DNA of 13,460 bases, taken from Aquifex sp. (lineage in GTDB: Bacteria > Aquificota > Aquificia > Aquificales > Aquificaceae). Position numbers and translations under genes: made by a program. The notes under the pieces are model-generated. The model did no database searches. It was not told the DNA's origin and saw only the letters and a list, made by a program, of their open reading frames with translations. Shown here piece after piece: positions 6,984 through 13,460 of the stretch; the first letter of the stretch is position 1; every line of letters begins with the position of its first letter. Where the stretch lies: the NCBI GenBank assembly GCA_015487405.1, contig WFPV01000059.1, positions 1-13,460 on the forward strand, given 5' to 3'.

Positions 6984-8420
6984 ATGGAGAGGTTGCTTAG
7001 TAAGTTCTGGGGGGATATCTCAGGTCTTCCCGAGGGCAAGAAGATTGCCCTCATGTATTGGACAGTTGCAATCGTTCTCTTTGGAGCTCAGCTCCTGTTC
7101 GGAGTCCTCGCGGCAATTCAATACGTCAATCCCGACTTCCTTTACACCGTAATGCCTTTCAACATAACCCGGATGCTCCACATCAACGCTATGGTGGTAT
7201 GGCTCATAATGGGATTCATCGGCGGAATCTACTGGCTACTTCCAGATGAGACGGGAATTGACGTAGTTGGAGCGAAGCTCGGAAAACTCGGCTTTTACCT
7301 GCTTACGGGAGCGGTGGCTGTAGTAGTTCTGGTTTATCTATTCATCCAGATAGGAAAAGGAAACTTCTTCACTTTATGGTTCATCAACGAGGGAAGGGAG
7401 TATATAGAAGCTCCAAGGTGGGCAGACCTCGGCATAGTTGCGGTAATGGGAATTATTTACTACAACGTTCTCGCAACCGTTTTAAAGGCTAAGAGAATTA
7501 CCGGACTTTTGGGGGTTTTACTCATTGACCTCGTAGCTCTCGCAGGTTTATACATTGCGGGAATGTTCTTTACTCCCAACATCACCCAGGACCAATACTG
7601 GTGGTGGTGGGTCGTCCACCTGTGGGTTGAGGCTACCTGGGAAGTCCTCGTAGGAGTCCTTATGGGATGGGCTTTAATGCACGTTCTAAACACTCCCAGG
7701 AGAATCATAGAAGGATGGCTATACTTGGAAGTTCTACTTGTGTTCGGAACGGGAATCCTCGGATTGGGACACCACTACTACTGGATTGGAACTCCTGAAT
7801 ACTGGCTCGGAATCGGAGGATTCTTCTCATCCTTAGAGCCTCTACCCTTGGTTGCTATGATTGTTCATGCTGTGTATGATGCAGGTGTTCACAAGCTCCA
7901 AACTGTAAACAGACCCGCACTCTTCTTCATATTCCTACAAGCTTTCGGAAACTTCTTTGGAGCGGGAGTTTGGGGATTCATGCACACGCTTCCTCAAATT
8001 AACCTCTATTCCCACGGAACCCAAATGGCAGCATCCCACGGACACCTTGCATTCTTTGGAGCATACGTAGCTACCAACCTCGTCCTGATGTATATAGCTC
8101 TCCAATACATCAGAGCACCGCAAGGTCCCATCCTTGACAGCAAGACCTGGAAAATAGCCTACGTTGGAATGATTGTCGCTATGGTGGGAATGGTTGGAGC
8201 TCTGCTCGTAGCGGGATTCGCACAAACCTTCTTTGAAAGGGCTGTCGGTGGAGCTACCTGGCAGGACTACATAGTTACCCAAATGCACCCCTGGGTTAAG
8301 ATACCCATGTATTGGAGACTCGGATTCGGAATACTATTCCTATTCTTCTACTTTGTCCTCGTGTATGACATGCTTACAATAGGTAAGAAGGCAGTCCAAA
8401 CGGAGGTGAAACCGGCATGA
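6984..8420 (+). CDS. norB: Nitric oxide reductase catalytic subunit NorB
   Basis: This is a member of the haem-copper oxidase superfamily with about twelve membrane helices and 478 residues, in the range of c-type NorB. Metal ligands are visible and complete. The low-spin haem His is in MLHINAMVVW (residue 66). The FeB ligands are H and E in HLWVEATWE (212 and 216) and the pair in LGHHYYWIG (263-264). The haem b3 and haem b ligands are in ASHGHLAFF (352 and 354). The active-site Glu of SLEPLP (residue 285) is also present. The ATG at 6984 follows GGAGGTG; a TTG two codons earlier is too close to that site. The fusion helices of quinol-type NOR are absent, in keeping with a partner NorC. The frame is perfect, in contrast to genes on both sides. 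Confidence 0.97.
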   Translation: MERLLSKFWGDISGLPEGKKIALMYWTVAIVLFGAQLLFGVLAAIQYVNPDFLYTVMPFNITRMLHINAMVVWLIMGFIGGIYWLLPDETGIDVVGAKLGKLGFYLLTGAVAVVVLVYLFIQIGKGNFFTLWFINEGREYIEAPRWADLGIVAVMGIIYYNVLATVLKAKRITGLLGVLLIDLVALAGLYIAGMFFTPNITQDQYWWWWVVHLWVEATWEVLVGVLMGWALMHVLNTPRRIIEGWLYLEVLLVFGTGILGLGHHYYWIGTPEYWLGIGGFFSSLEPLPLVAMIVHAVYDAGVHKLQTVNRPALFFIFLQAFGNFFGAGVWGFMHTLPQINLYSHGTQMAASHGHLAFFGAYVATNLVLMYIALQYIRAPQGPILDSKTWKIAYVGMIVAMVGMVGALLVAGFAQTFFERAVGGATWQDYIVTQMHPWVKIPMYWRLGFGILFLFFYFVLVYDMLTIGKKAVQTEVKPA

Positions 8421-8743
8421 TGAAAGACCCCTATGAGGTTCTCCTCGTTCTCGCCGCCGGCTTCTTTTATATCCTTTTTGCGGGAACCTACGCGGGATTT
8501 TACACAGTTTACAAAATGAACGGAAACGAAAAGTTCAAGCACATGTCCTTCGGTTTTGCGGGAGCTATGATTTACTGTGCCTACATCCTCACCACCAACG
8601 GCATTTTTGACCCCTTCTGGAAAGGGCTAATAGCCTTCGCGACTTTCGCCTACATATTCATTCCTTTCATAATGTGGAAAGTCGTTGTAAAGATTCACGA
8701 GCACGAGCAAAAACTAAAGCAAGAAGAAAACGGACTAAACTAA
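8417..8743 (+). CDS. Small three-helix membrane protein of the nor operon
   Basis: The gene overlaps norB as ATGATGA, with GGAGGTGAA upstream, so it is translationally coupled. It encodes 108 residues with three hydrophobic segments (about 7-31, 43-62 and 67-91) and a charged helical tail, KIHEHEQKLKQEENGLN. It is not recognisable as NorD, NorE, NorF or NorQ. Coupling and co-conservation of an open frame suggest an assembly factor or extra small subunit of the NO reductase, comparable to the small helper subunits of other haem-copper oxidases; this is inference. Its last nine bases overlap the 3' end of nirDL on the opposite strand, and no terminator is visible between the converging units. 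Confidence 0.8.
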   Translation: MMKDPYEVLLVLAAGFFYILFAGTYAGFYTVYKMNGNEKFKHMSFGFAGAMIYCAYILTTNGIFDPFWKGLIAFATFAYIFIPFIMWKVVVKIHEHEQKLKQEENGLN

Positions 8744-9547
8744 ATTCTCAATCCAGCGGTAAAACTCCTCATCAAAGAGTTTCGCTCTCCTTTTCTTAAA
8801 CTCTTTCTTTGAAAAGAGAACCTTGTAATCGGAGACTCCCGACTCCTTGGAAAGGAACGCGCAGAACTCTAAAACCTCCTCCCTGTTCCTTCCGTGAACC
8901 ATAGCAAAGAGGTTGTAACTCCAGACACCGTTAGTCGTCCTCTCGTAGCAGTGGGAGACCGCCTTAAAGCTTGCAAAGAGCTTTCCGATTTCTTCAACGC
9001 CGTTATCTACCCTCCATACGCTCATCCCGTTTGCCTTAAAACCTGCACGCCTATGGTATAAAATTGCGGAGAACCTCCTCAGAACTCCCTTCTCTTTTAA
9101 TTTCCTTAATATTTTTATTACCTCGCCGAAGGCGAGGTCTATAGATTCTCCAACAACCTTAAAAGGTCTTTCTACTAACGGAAGGTCTTCCTGGGTAGCT
9201 CTTATCACGAGCTTCTCTTTTTCTGACAGGGGAACGGGCTCGGGCTCTTTTGGAACGGGCGGGACTTCCTCCCTTTCGTAGTTGTGAGAAACGCCGGGGC
9301 ATTCGCTTACAAGCTTGGCTATCTTTTCCAAATTTTCGGGTTTTACCTTAAAGGCTACGAGGGAGCTGTCGTATCCCGCCCTTTTGGTGTCGTATATAGG
9401 GGAGAGCTGTCTGATTATTTTTTTCTCCTTTAGCTCCTTTATCCGGTTTATAACCTCCTCCTCCGATATGCTGAGTTTTTCCCCTATCCAGCTAAAAGGT
9501 TCTTCAACTAAGGGAATGTCCTCCTGAAGGAGTTTTAAGAGCTCCAT
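8735..9547 (-). CDS. nirDL: Fused NirD-NirL type sirohaem decarboxylase (haem d1 pathway)
   Basis: This 270-residue protein has two Lrp/AsnC-like NirD/NirL units. Unit 1 spans residues ~1-93 with DIPLVEEPF, IIRQLSPIYDTKRAGY and VSHNYER. Unit 2 spans residues ~110-270 with DLPLVERPF, VLRRFSAILYHRRAGF and the full VSHCYERTTNGVWSYNLFAMVHG. NirDL decarboxylates sirohaem to 12,18-didecarboxysirohaem, an early step to haem d1. Unit 2 is complete. Unit 1 appears to stop at HNYER and passes into a Pro/Glu linker (EEVPPVPKEPEPVP), lacking the YNLW strand and C-terminal ~50 residues that unit 2 has. This could be an in-frame deletion near nt 9270. The ATG follows AAAGGAGG inside the end of nirE, which it overlaps by 44 bases. 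The frame is open throughout. Confidence 0.88.
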   Translation of the reverse strand: MELLKLLQEDIPLVEEPFSWIGEKLSISEEEVINRIKELKEKKIIRQLSPIYDTKRAGYDSSLVAFKVKPENLEKIAKLVSECPGVSHNYEREEVPPVPKEPEPVPLSEKEKLVIRATQEDLPLVERPFKVVGESIDLAFGEVIKILRKLKEKGVLRRFSAILYHRRAGFKANGMSVWRVDNGVEEIGKLFASFKAVSHCYERTTNGVWSYNLFAMVHGRNREEVLEFCAFLSKESGVSDYKVLFSKKEFKKRRAKLFDEEFYRWIENLV

Positions 9548-10289
9548 TTAAAACCTCCTTTCCGATGAAGGTCTCGTTAAAGTTCTTTAGCCTGTCGTGA
9601 AAACGGACAACCTCCCCCACTACTATGACTGCGGGAGGGTAAACCTCGGGAGGGTTCTGAGCCACTTCCCTAAGCGTGGAGATGACCACCCTCTGATTCT
9701 CGGTCGTTCCCTTCTCTATGAACGCCACTGGCTCAAAGGGATTCCTACCGGCTTCTATGAGGGCTTTCGCTATCCTCTGTCTGTTTTTGACTCCCATAAG
9801 AATCACGTCCTTGAAGGCTCTCCAGTCAACGAACTTCTGCTTTCCCACCGTCTCGTGTCCCGTAACTACCGCGAAGGAGGAAGGAACTCCCCTGTAAGTT
9901 AGCGGGATTCCCGCATACTCCGGAACTGCGTAGAAGGAGCTTACTCCAGGAACGAGCTCGTAGGGAACGCCCATCTTCTCCAAAAAATTCGCCTCCTCCC
10001 CACCCCTTCTGAAGATGAAAGGGTCTCCTCCCTTGAGCCGGACGACGACCCTGTAAGCCTTAGCGTATAAAAGGAGGAGCTTGTTAATCTCCTCTTGGGG
10101 AATCGTGTGCTTTCCGTCCTCCTTTCCCACATAAACGAGCTTGCAGTCCTTCTTCCTTAAGTTGAGTATCTCCTCGTTCACCAATCTATCGTAAAGTATC
10201 ACGTCCGCTTCCCTTAGGAGTCTGTAGGCTTTTAGTGTCAGAAGCTCCGGGTCTCCGGGACCCGCTCCCACGATGTAAACCTTTCCCAT
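9504..10289 (-). CDS. nirE: Uroporphyrinogen-III C-methyltransferase (SUMT), NirE/CobA type
   Basis: SUMT transfers two methyl groups from SAM to uroporphyrinogen III to give precorrin-2, the entry to sirohaem and haem d1. The 261 residues match the family length. Motifs: VYIVGAGPGDPELLTLKA at the N-terminus, DRLV, RLKGGDPFIFRRGGEE (residues ~85-100), PGVSSFYAVPEYAGIPLTYRG, SSFAVVTGHE and the EKGTTENQ segment. The site usually read FGRGGEE has Arg for the first Gly here (FRRGGEE), and the usual THRG is TYRG; both are notable but may be natural variants. GGAGGTAAG upstream of the ATG at 10289 overlaps the true nirF end. Placement between nirF and nirDL favours the haem d1 role over cobalamin. 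The frame is open. Confidence 0.92.
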   Translation of the reverse strand: MGKVYIVGAGPGDPELLTLKAYRLLREADVILYDRLVNEEILNLRKKDCKLVYVGKEDGKHTIPQEEINKLLLLYAKAYRVVVRLKGGDPFIFRRGGEEANFLEKMGVPYELVPGVSSFYAVPEYAGIPLTYRGVPSSFAVVTGHETVGKQKFVDWRAFKDVILMGVKNRQRIAKALIEAGRNPFEPVAFIEKGTTENQRVVISTLREVAQNPPEVYPPAVIVVGEVVRFHDRLKNFNETFIGKEVLNGALKTPSGGHSLS

Positions 10290-10291
10290 GG

Positions 10292-11341
10292 CTACTTACC
10301 TCCGTAAATAAAGACCCCCGAAGGGTAGGGACATCTATCTCCTTCACGACCTTTAGCTCCGGAACGGTGACCTTCTTCACCTTCCCCTCAAAGTAAGAGG
10401 AGAGGTATATAAACCTCCCGTCCTTGGTAAATCTAAAGTGGAGAATTCTCTTTCCGAGTTTTTTTTAGTTTTCACCGGCTTTAAAGTTTTCAGCTCTATA
10501 AGTGTGAGGTAGTCCTCCGAATCCCCGCTGTAGTTTACCGCAAGGTAATTCCCATCCGGCGAAACCTGAACGAAGACGGGAAGACCTTTAACGGGAATGT
10601 CTCCGACGTATTCAAAGGTTTTCAGGTTAACTACCCTAACCTTCCTCTCCCCTACCACCGGGATGAAAGCAAGCTCCCTTTTCACTCCCCAGAGTCCGAA
10701 GTGGGGAATCTTAAAGACGACCTCCTTCTTTTCTTTCTTGAACCTTACTTTTTTGTATTTGAGAGTTTTTAAGTTAAGGACGCCTACGGTGTTCTCTTTA
10801 AAGAATCCCACAATGTAGGTCCCTCCGTAGAGGAGAGCGTCAAAGGGCATGTCCCCCGCCTTTATCTCTTTAACGAGCTTTAGAGTTTTGCAGTCTCTAA
10901 CCTGAAGGCTATCCTTGTCCATCAGGGCGTAAACGAAAAGCTTCCCGTCAGACTTAATACCAACATTCCGCGAATTTGTTTTTATTTCCTTTAAGAGTTT
11001 TAAGTTTTCGGAAAAGACTGCCACGCTCTTTGGAGCGTAATTAGCCACGAGAACCTTATCGGGACAGAAGTTGAGACCTATCGCACTCTCCCCCGCCTTT
11101 ATCCTTTTGATGAGCTTGTAGTTTTCAGGGTCTATCTTTGAGAGGTATCCGTCCCTGCTTATGAGGTAGCCGTAGCCTTTAAAGAACTTAAGGGTCGCGT
11201 GGTTTAAGTTCCCGAGGTCTTTTATTTCTTTGATGAGTCTGTGCTTCTCTATTACAGCGAGGCTTCCCCTCTCCCTCTCAACGACGAAGACCGTTCCAAA
11301 ACCGAAGGTAATTAATATTAATAAAAAGTTATAAATAACAT
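10292..11341 (-). pseudogene. nirF: Haem d1 biosynthesis protein NirF with several frameshifts
   Basis: NirF is a periplasmic beta-propeller acting as a dehydrogenase late in haem d1 synthesis. Family features seen are GTVFVVERERGSLAVIE, the conserved His in NLNHATL, and repeated LKTLK..VK.I strands. The main frame stops at 10377. An indel in the eight-A run (complement of 10459-10466) restores LGKRILHFRFTKDGRFIYLSS, and adding one C at the run complementary to 10323-10325 gives the normal ending PTPSGVFIYGGK and a TAG at 10292-10294, two bases before nirE. At the 5' end the ATG at 11341 has GGAGG but reads MLFITFY-stop; one more T in the run at 11323-11327 would give the signal MLFITFLLILITFGFG. 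A TTG start upstream (near 11361) in the main frame is an alternative. Reconstructed length is ~350 residues. Confidence 0.88.
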
Positions 11342-12416
11342 AACGGGTCCTCCGCAAAGTAGTTCCCAAAAGCGTAGAAGGCTCTCGCTCGGGAGTTCCC
11401 GTTGGAGATTTCCAAGTATTTGCAGTCCTTACACTTTCCTTGAAGCTTTCTCGGTTTTTCCCTCAAGAATGTTAGGAGTCCGTTTGAGTTCCATATCTCG
11501 GTAAAGCTCTTTTCTTTTAGATTTCCGAGGGAGTAGAAGAAGAAGGGTCGGGCTTTACGTTTCCCTTGTAGTCTATGTTCACGAACCTCTCCCCCGCCTG
11601 ATTTCCTCCCCAGTTTCTCAGGGTCTCATAGAGGATTTCTAACTTTTCGGGATACCTCCTCTTGAACTCCTCGTAAAGGAGAACGGCGTCCGCCTCGTTG
11701 TTTCCCGTGACGACCTGGATATCTTTACCTTTTTCAAGGTATTCAAAGCTCTTATTCAAGATGAACTTAACGAAGCTCTTGTAAGCTTTTTTCTCTACCG
11801 GGGTTAGCTTCTTTCCCCTTCCCGCGTAAACGAGGTGGGAGATGTAAACCTTTGGGACACTGAGCTCTTTGGTAAGCTCAAAAATGTAAGGCAGGGATTC
11901 CACGGTCATCCGGCTCAGCGTGAAGCGGAGTCCCACCTTTATGCCTTCGGAAAGACACAGTTTCAAGGCTTTCAAACTCTCCTGGAACGCTCCCCTCTTT
12001 CCCCTGAAGCGGTCGTGAACCTCGGGCTTTCCGTCTAGGCTTATTCCGACGTAATCAAAGTTTTCTTTAATAGCTTTAACGTTTTCTTCGTTTATAAGGA
12101 TTCCGTTCGTTGAGAGGTAGGTCTTTATTCCCTTCTCTTTTAGGATTCTTGCTATATCGTAAATGTCTTCCCTGAGGAGGGGCTCTCCCCCTGAAAGTAT
12201 TGCAAACTTCACACCGTTCTTCCTCAGGTCTTCCGCTATTTCCTTTATCTCCTCAAGGTTGAGCTCCTCACTCTTGTCCTGGTTTGCGGAGGCGTAGCAG
12301 TGTTTACAGTAGAGGTTGCACCTGTTTGTCAGATTCCATATGAGTATCACTCCGTTCAGGGGTCTTAAACCTTTTCCTTCTAAAGAAGCCTTTACATACT
12401 GGGTTATCCTCAGCAT
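11329..12416 (-). pseudogene. nirJ: Radical SAM haem d1 biosynthesis protein NirJ, frameshifted
   Basis: NirJ is a radical SAM enzyme that removes propionate side chains during haem d1 synthesis. The SAM-cluster motif CNLYCKHC (residues 33-40) and ILSGGEPLLRED are intact. The frame goes off after VNIDYKGNVKPDP and stops at 11517. Adding one base at the AA of 11543-11544 continues it as FFFYSLGNLKEKSFTEIWNS, then the C-terminal SPASM-like region and end AEDPLCYL, with TAA at 11329-11331 overlapping nirF by 13 bases. In the C-terminal cluster motif CKDCKYLEIS, the third Cys expected after the five-residue spacer is Ser (codon TCC for TGC). The reconstructed length is ~362 residues. The start lies one base after the V4R stop, with GGTGGAG upstream. 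As read, the second cluster would be lost. Confidence 0.9.
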
Positions 12417-12417
12417 C

Positions 12418-12898
12418 TCAGAACTCCACCTTCACCTCACAGGTTCCTTCCCCGTTGGCGTTACACTTGGTTTCGTAAGCTTTGACCCTTCTGCTGAGGA
12501 AGCTCTCTGCAAATCCTGCGGCGAGTCCCACCTCAAAGTGGCATATCCTTTTTCCAATGTTTGGCATTCCCGCACAGGTGATACATTCGTCAAGCCCTAG
12601 AATCATGTGGTTGTCCGAAAGCTCAGCGGGAATGAGGATTCCTATCTTCTCGTCGTAGAGATATTGAGCGGAGCTCTCTAGGAAGTCCTCTAAGCTACTC
12701 TTTTCAAGGTTTTTTGGCTATCTCCTTCCCGAGCTCCTTTCCCGCGGACTGGAGGAGTGTCATCGTCCACTTGCTTCCCACAATGTTCTCCAAGCCAAAC
12801 TCCGTGAAAAGCCTGAAGGCTCTAAAAACCGCTATAGGAATTTCCTTTCCGAGCTTAGGTCTATTTACCTGAGAGATAACCTTAATCAATCCAGACAA
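12418..12898 (-). pseudogene. V4R-domain (4-vinyl reductase-like) protein, frameshifted
   Basis: Two frames together give a ~160-residue V4R protein. The first (12704-12898) reads NRPKLGKEIPIAVFRAFRLF and stops just past the six-T run at 12710-12715. Removing one base there gives IAKNLEKSSLEDFLE and continues to the TGA at 12418-12420. The V4R signature is complete in the second part: CITCAGMPNIGKRICHFEVG and the ending CNANGEGTCEV. V4R domains bind small molecules or hydrocarbons and occur in BchJ, which handles vinyl tetrapyrroles. Lying one base ahead of nirJ, this one may act in haem d1 synthesis or sense an intermediate; that is inference. The only start seen is TTG at 12898 without a ribosome binding site, and the frame stays open upstream, so the true 5' end may be missing. 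Confidence 0.78.
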
Positions 12899-12901
12899 AT
12901 A

Positions 12902-13240
12902 ATGCTCGGCTTTGGTTTTGACTATTCCGCGATAAGTTTTGAGTATCAGTTGAAAGCTAAAACTTACGTAATAACAAGAGAAATGAATACAAAACTCACT
13001 CCCGCAGTAGCAATCTACTTTGACTTTGATAGTGCAGAGCCAAGGAAGGATGAAATTCCAAAGCTGAGAACGCCAAGTTTAGACATTAGAGTCGAGGGAT
13101 TTAATGAAAATGAAGGAAGCGAGCCAAAACCGGACAGTTTCATATTTAGCATTGTGAGAAAAACGCCTGTAAAAGTTTCATTATCCTATGTTTTATATGC
13201 CTTAAAACCTATCTACAACATTTCTACCGATACTTCTTAG
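12902..13240 (+). CDS. Unrecognised protein, possibly a gene fragment (112 aa)
   Basis: I do not recognise this ORF. It reads MLGFGFDYSAISFEYQLKAK at the start and later IYFDFDSAEPRKDEIPKLR, with alternating hydrophobic and polar residues suggesting beta strands; there is no signal peptide or cysteine. The ATG at 12902 has no ribosome binding site and lies only three bases from the putative V4R start on the other strand, and the frame is open upstream. It may be the 3' part of a gene whose front was lost at a rearrangement. Codon use is less typical than in neighbours (for example CCA and AGA/AGC mixtures). It ends with TAG at 13238-13240. It might also be a chance ORF. Confidence 0.4.
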   Translation: MLGFGFDYSAISFEYQLKAKTYVITREMNTKLTPAVAIYFDFDSAEPRKDEIPKLRTPSLDIRVEGFNENEGSEPKPDSFIFSIVRKTPVKVSLSYVLYALKPIYNISTDTS

Positions 13241-13388
13241 AAACTTAGCGAGTGAATGCCACCAGAGACGAAAAGCTTCTGGACCTACATCTATTCCCAA
13301 TTAGCCCATATCTCTATTCTCCCTCCTCCTTATCTTGGCATTCTCTTGAAAGCACCGCAGCAAAAACTAAAAAACTTACAAAATTCCT
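13241..13388. other. Intergenic region without clear features
   Basis: No gene with a ribosome binding site is seen on either strand. A 57-codon ORF from the ATG at 13256, in the same frame as the gene ending at 13240, lacks a ribosome binding site and runs over the start of the next gene. No hairpin terminator is obvious. Confidence 0.4.
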
Positions 13389-13460
13389 ATGAACGATACC
13401 GTTTACGAGCTTTTAAGGGGGCTTGAAAAGATAAAAAAGATCACAGATACGTTTTCACAA
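13389..13460 (+). CDS. 5' end of an unidentified gene running off the window
   Basis: The frame from ATG 13389 is open to the right edge and encodes 24 residues, starting MNDTVYELLRGLEKIKKITD. The segment is an amphipathic helix with Aquificales-like codon use. No strong Shine-Dalgarno sequence precedes it. There is too little sequence to assign a family. Confidence 0.4.
   Translation, partial: MNDTVYELLRGLEKIKKITDTFSQ

Noticed and set aside
7935..8288. 117-codon ORF on the - strand inside norB
   Set aside because: It is a shadow of a well-conserved norB region and shows no family motif or start signal.
9597..9902. 101-codon ORF on the + strand
   Set aside because: It is antisense to nirE, which has clear SUMT motifs across the same bases.
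10186..10380. 64-codon ORF on the - strand as a separate gene
   Set aside because: Its start (VKKVTVPELKVVKEIDVP) is the displaced end of NirF and the rest is an out-of-frame reading of nirE.
13256..13429. 57-codon ORF on the + strand after the 112-residue ORF
   Set aside because: It has no ribosome binding site, its composition is unusual (PPPY, many Tyr/Leu), and it runs over the start of the gene at 13389.
1..13460. CRISPR array, tRNA, rRNA, insertion sequence or phage genes
   Set aside because: No spaced direct repeats, cloverleaf, rRNA motifs, transposase or integrase sequence were seen anywhere in the window.

Overview
The window looks like a chromosomal segment of a thermophilic, chemolithotrophic bacterium of the Aquificales (Aquifex/Hydrogenobacter-like). 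The basis is strong GGAGG ribosome binding sites, Lys/Glu-rich proteins, tightly packed genes, a Wolinella-type nap gene order (napA-G-H-B-L-D, no napC), a fused nirDL gene and a c-type NO reductase. This taxonomic call is inference; no rRNA or tRNA gene is present. Layout: 1-2400 is housekeeping and accessory DNA (3' part of a glcD-like oxidase, a 58-residue acidic protein, rpsT, a Uma2-family gene, a glycine-zipper lipoprotein with a terminator). 2529-6172 is a periplasmic nitrate reductase cluster on the + strand. 6281-8743 is norC-norB plus a small membrane protein on the + strand. 8735-12898 is a converging - strand operon for haem d1 synthesis: V4R protein, nirJ, nirF, nirE (SUMT), nirDL. 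12899-13460 holds an unrecognised ORF and the start of another gene. Together these genes would give nitrate to nitrite reduction (Nap), the haem d1 cofactor for cd1 nitrite reductase (its structural gene nirS is not in the window), and NO to N2O reduction (Nor). The striking point is that the pathway appears to be decaying unevenly. The nap cluster carries a deletion joining napA to napG, two single-base insertions in napH, an internal stop between the two haem sites of napB, an insertion in napL, a deletion joining napL to napD, and loss of the expected twin arginine of NapA. The haem d1 operon carries two clear frameshifts in nirF (a third is possible), one in nirJ, one in the V4R gene, an apparently shortened first half of NirDL, and replacements at usually conserved residues in NirJ and NirE. 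The nor genes between them, and the five genes at the left, are uninterrupted. This suggests selective retention of NO detoxification after loss of nitrate/nitrite respiration. Homopolymer sequencing error could explain some single-base indels. It does not readily explain the fusions or the amino acid substitutions.
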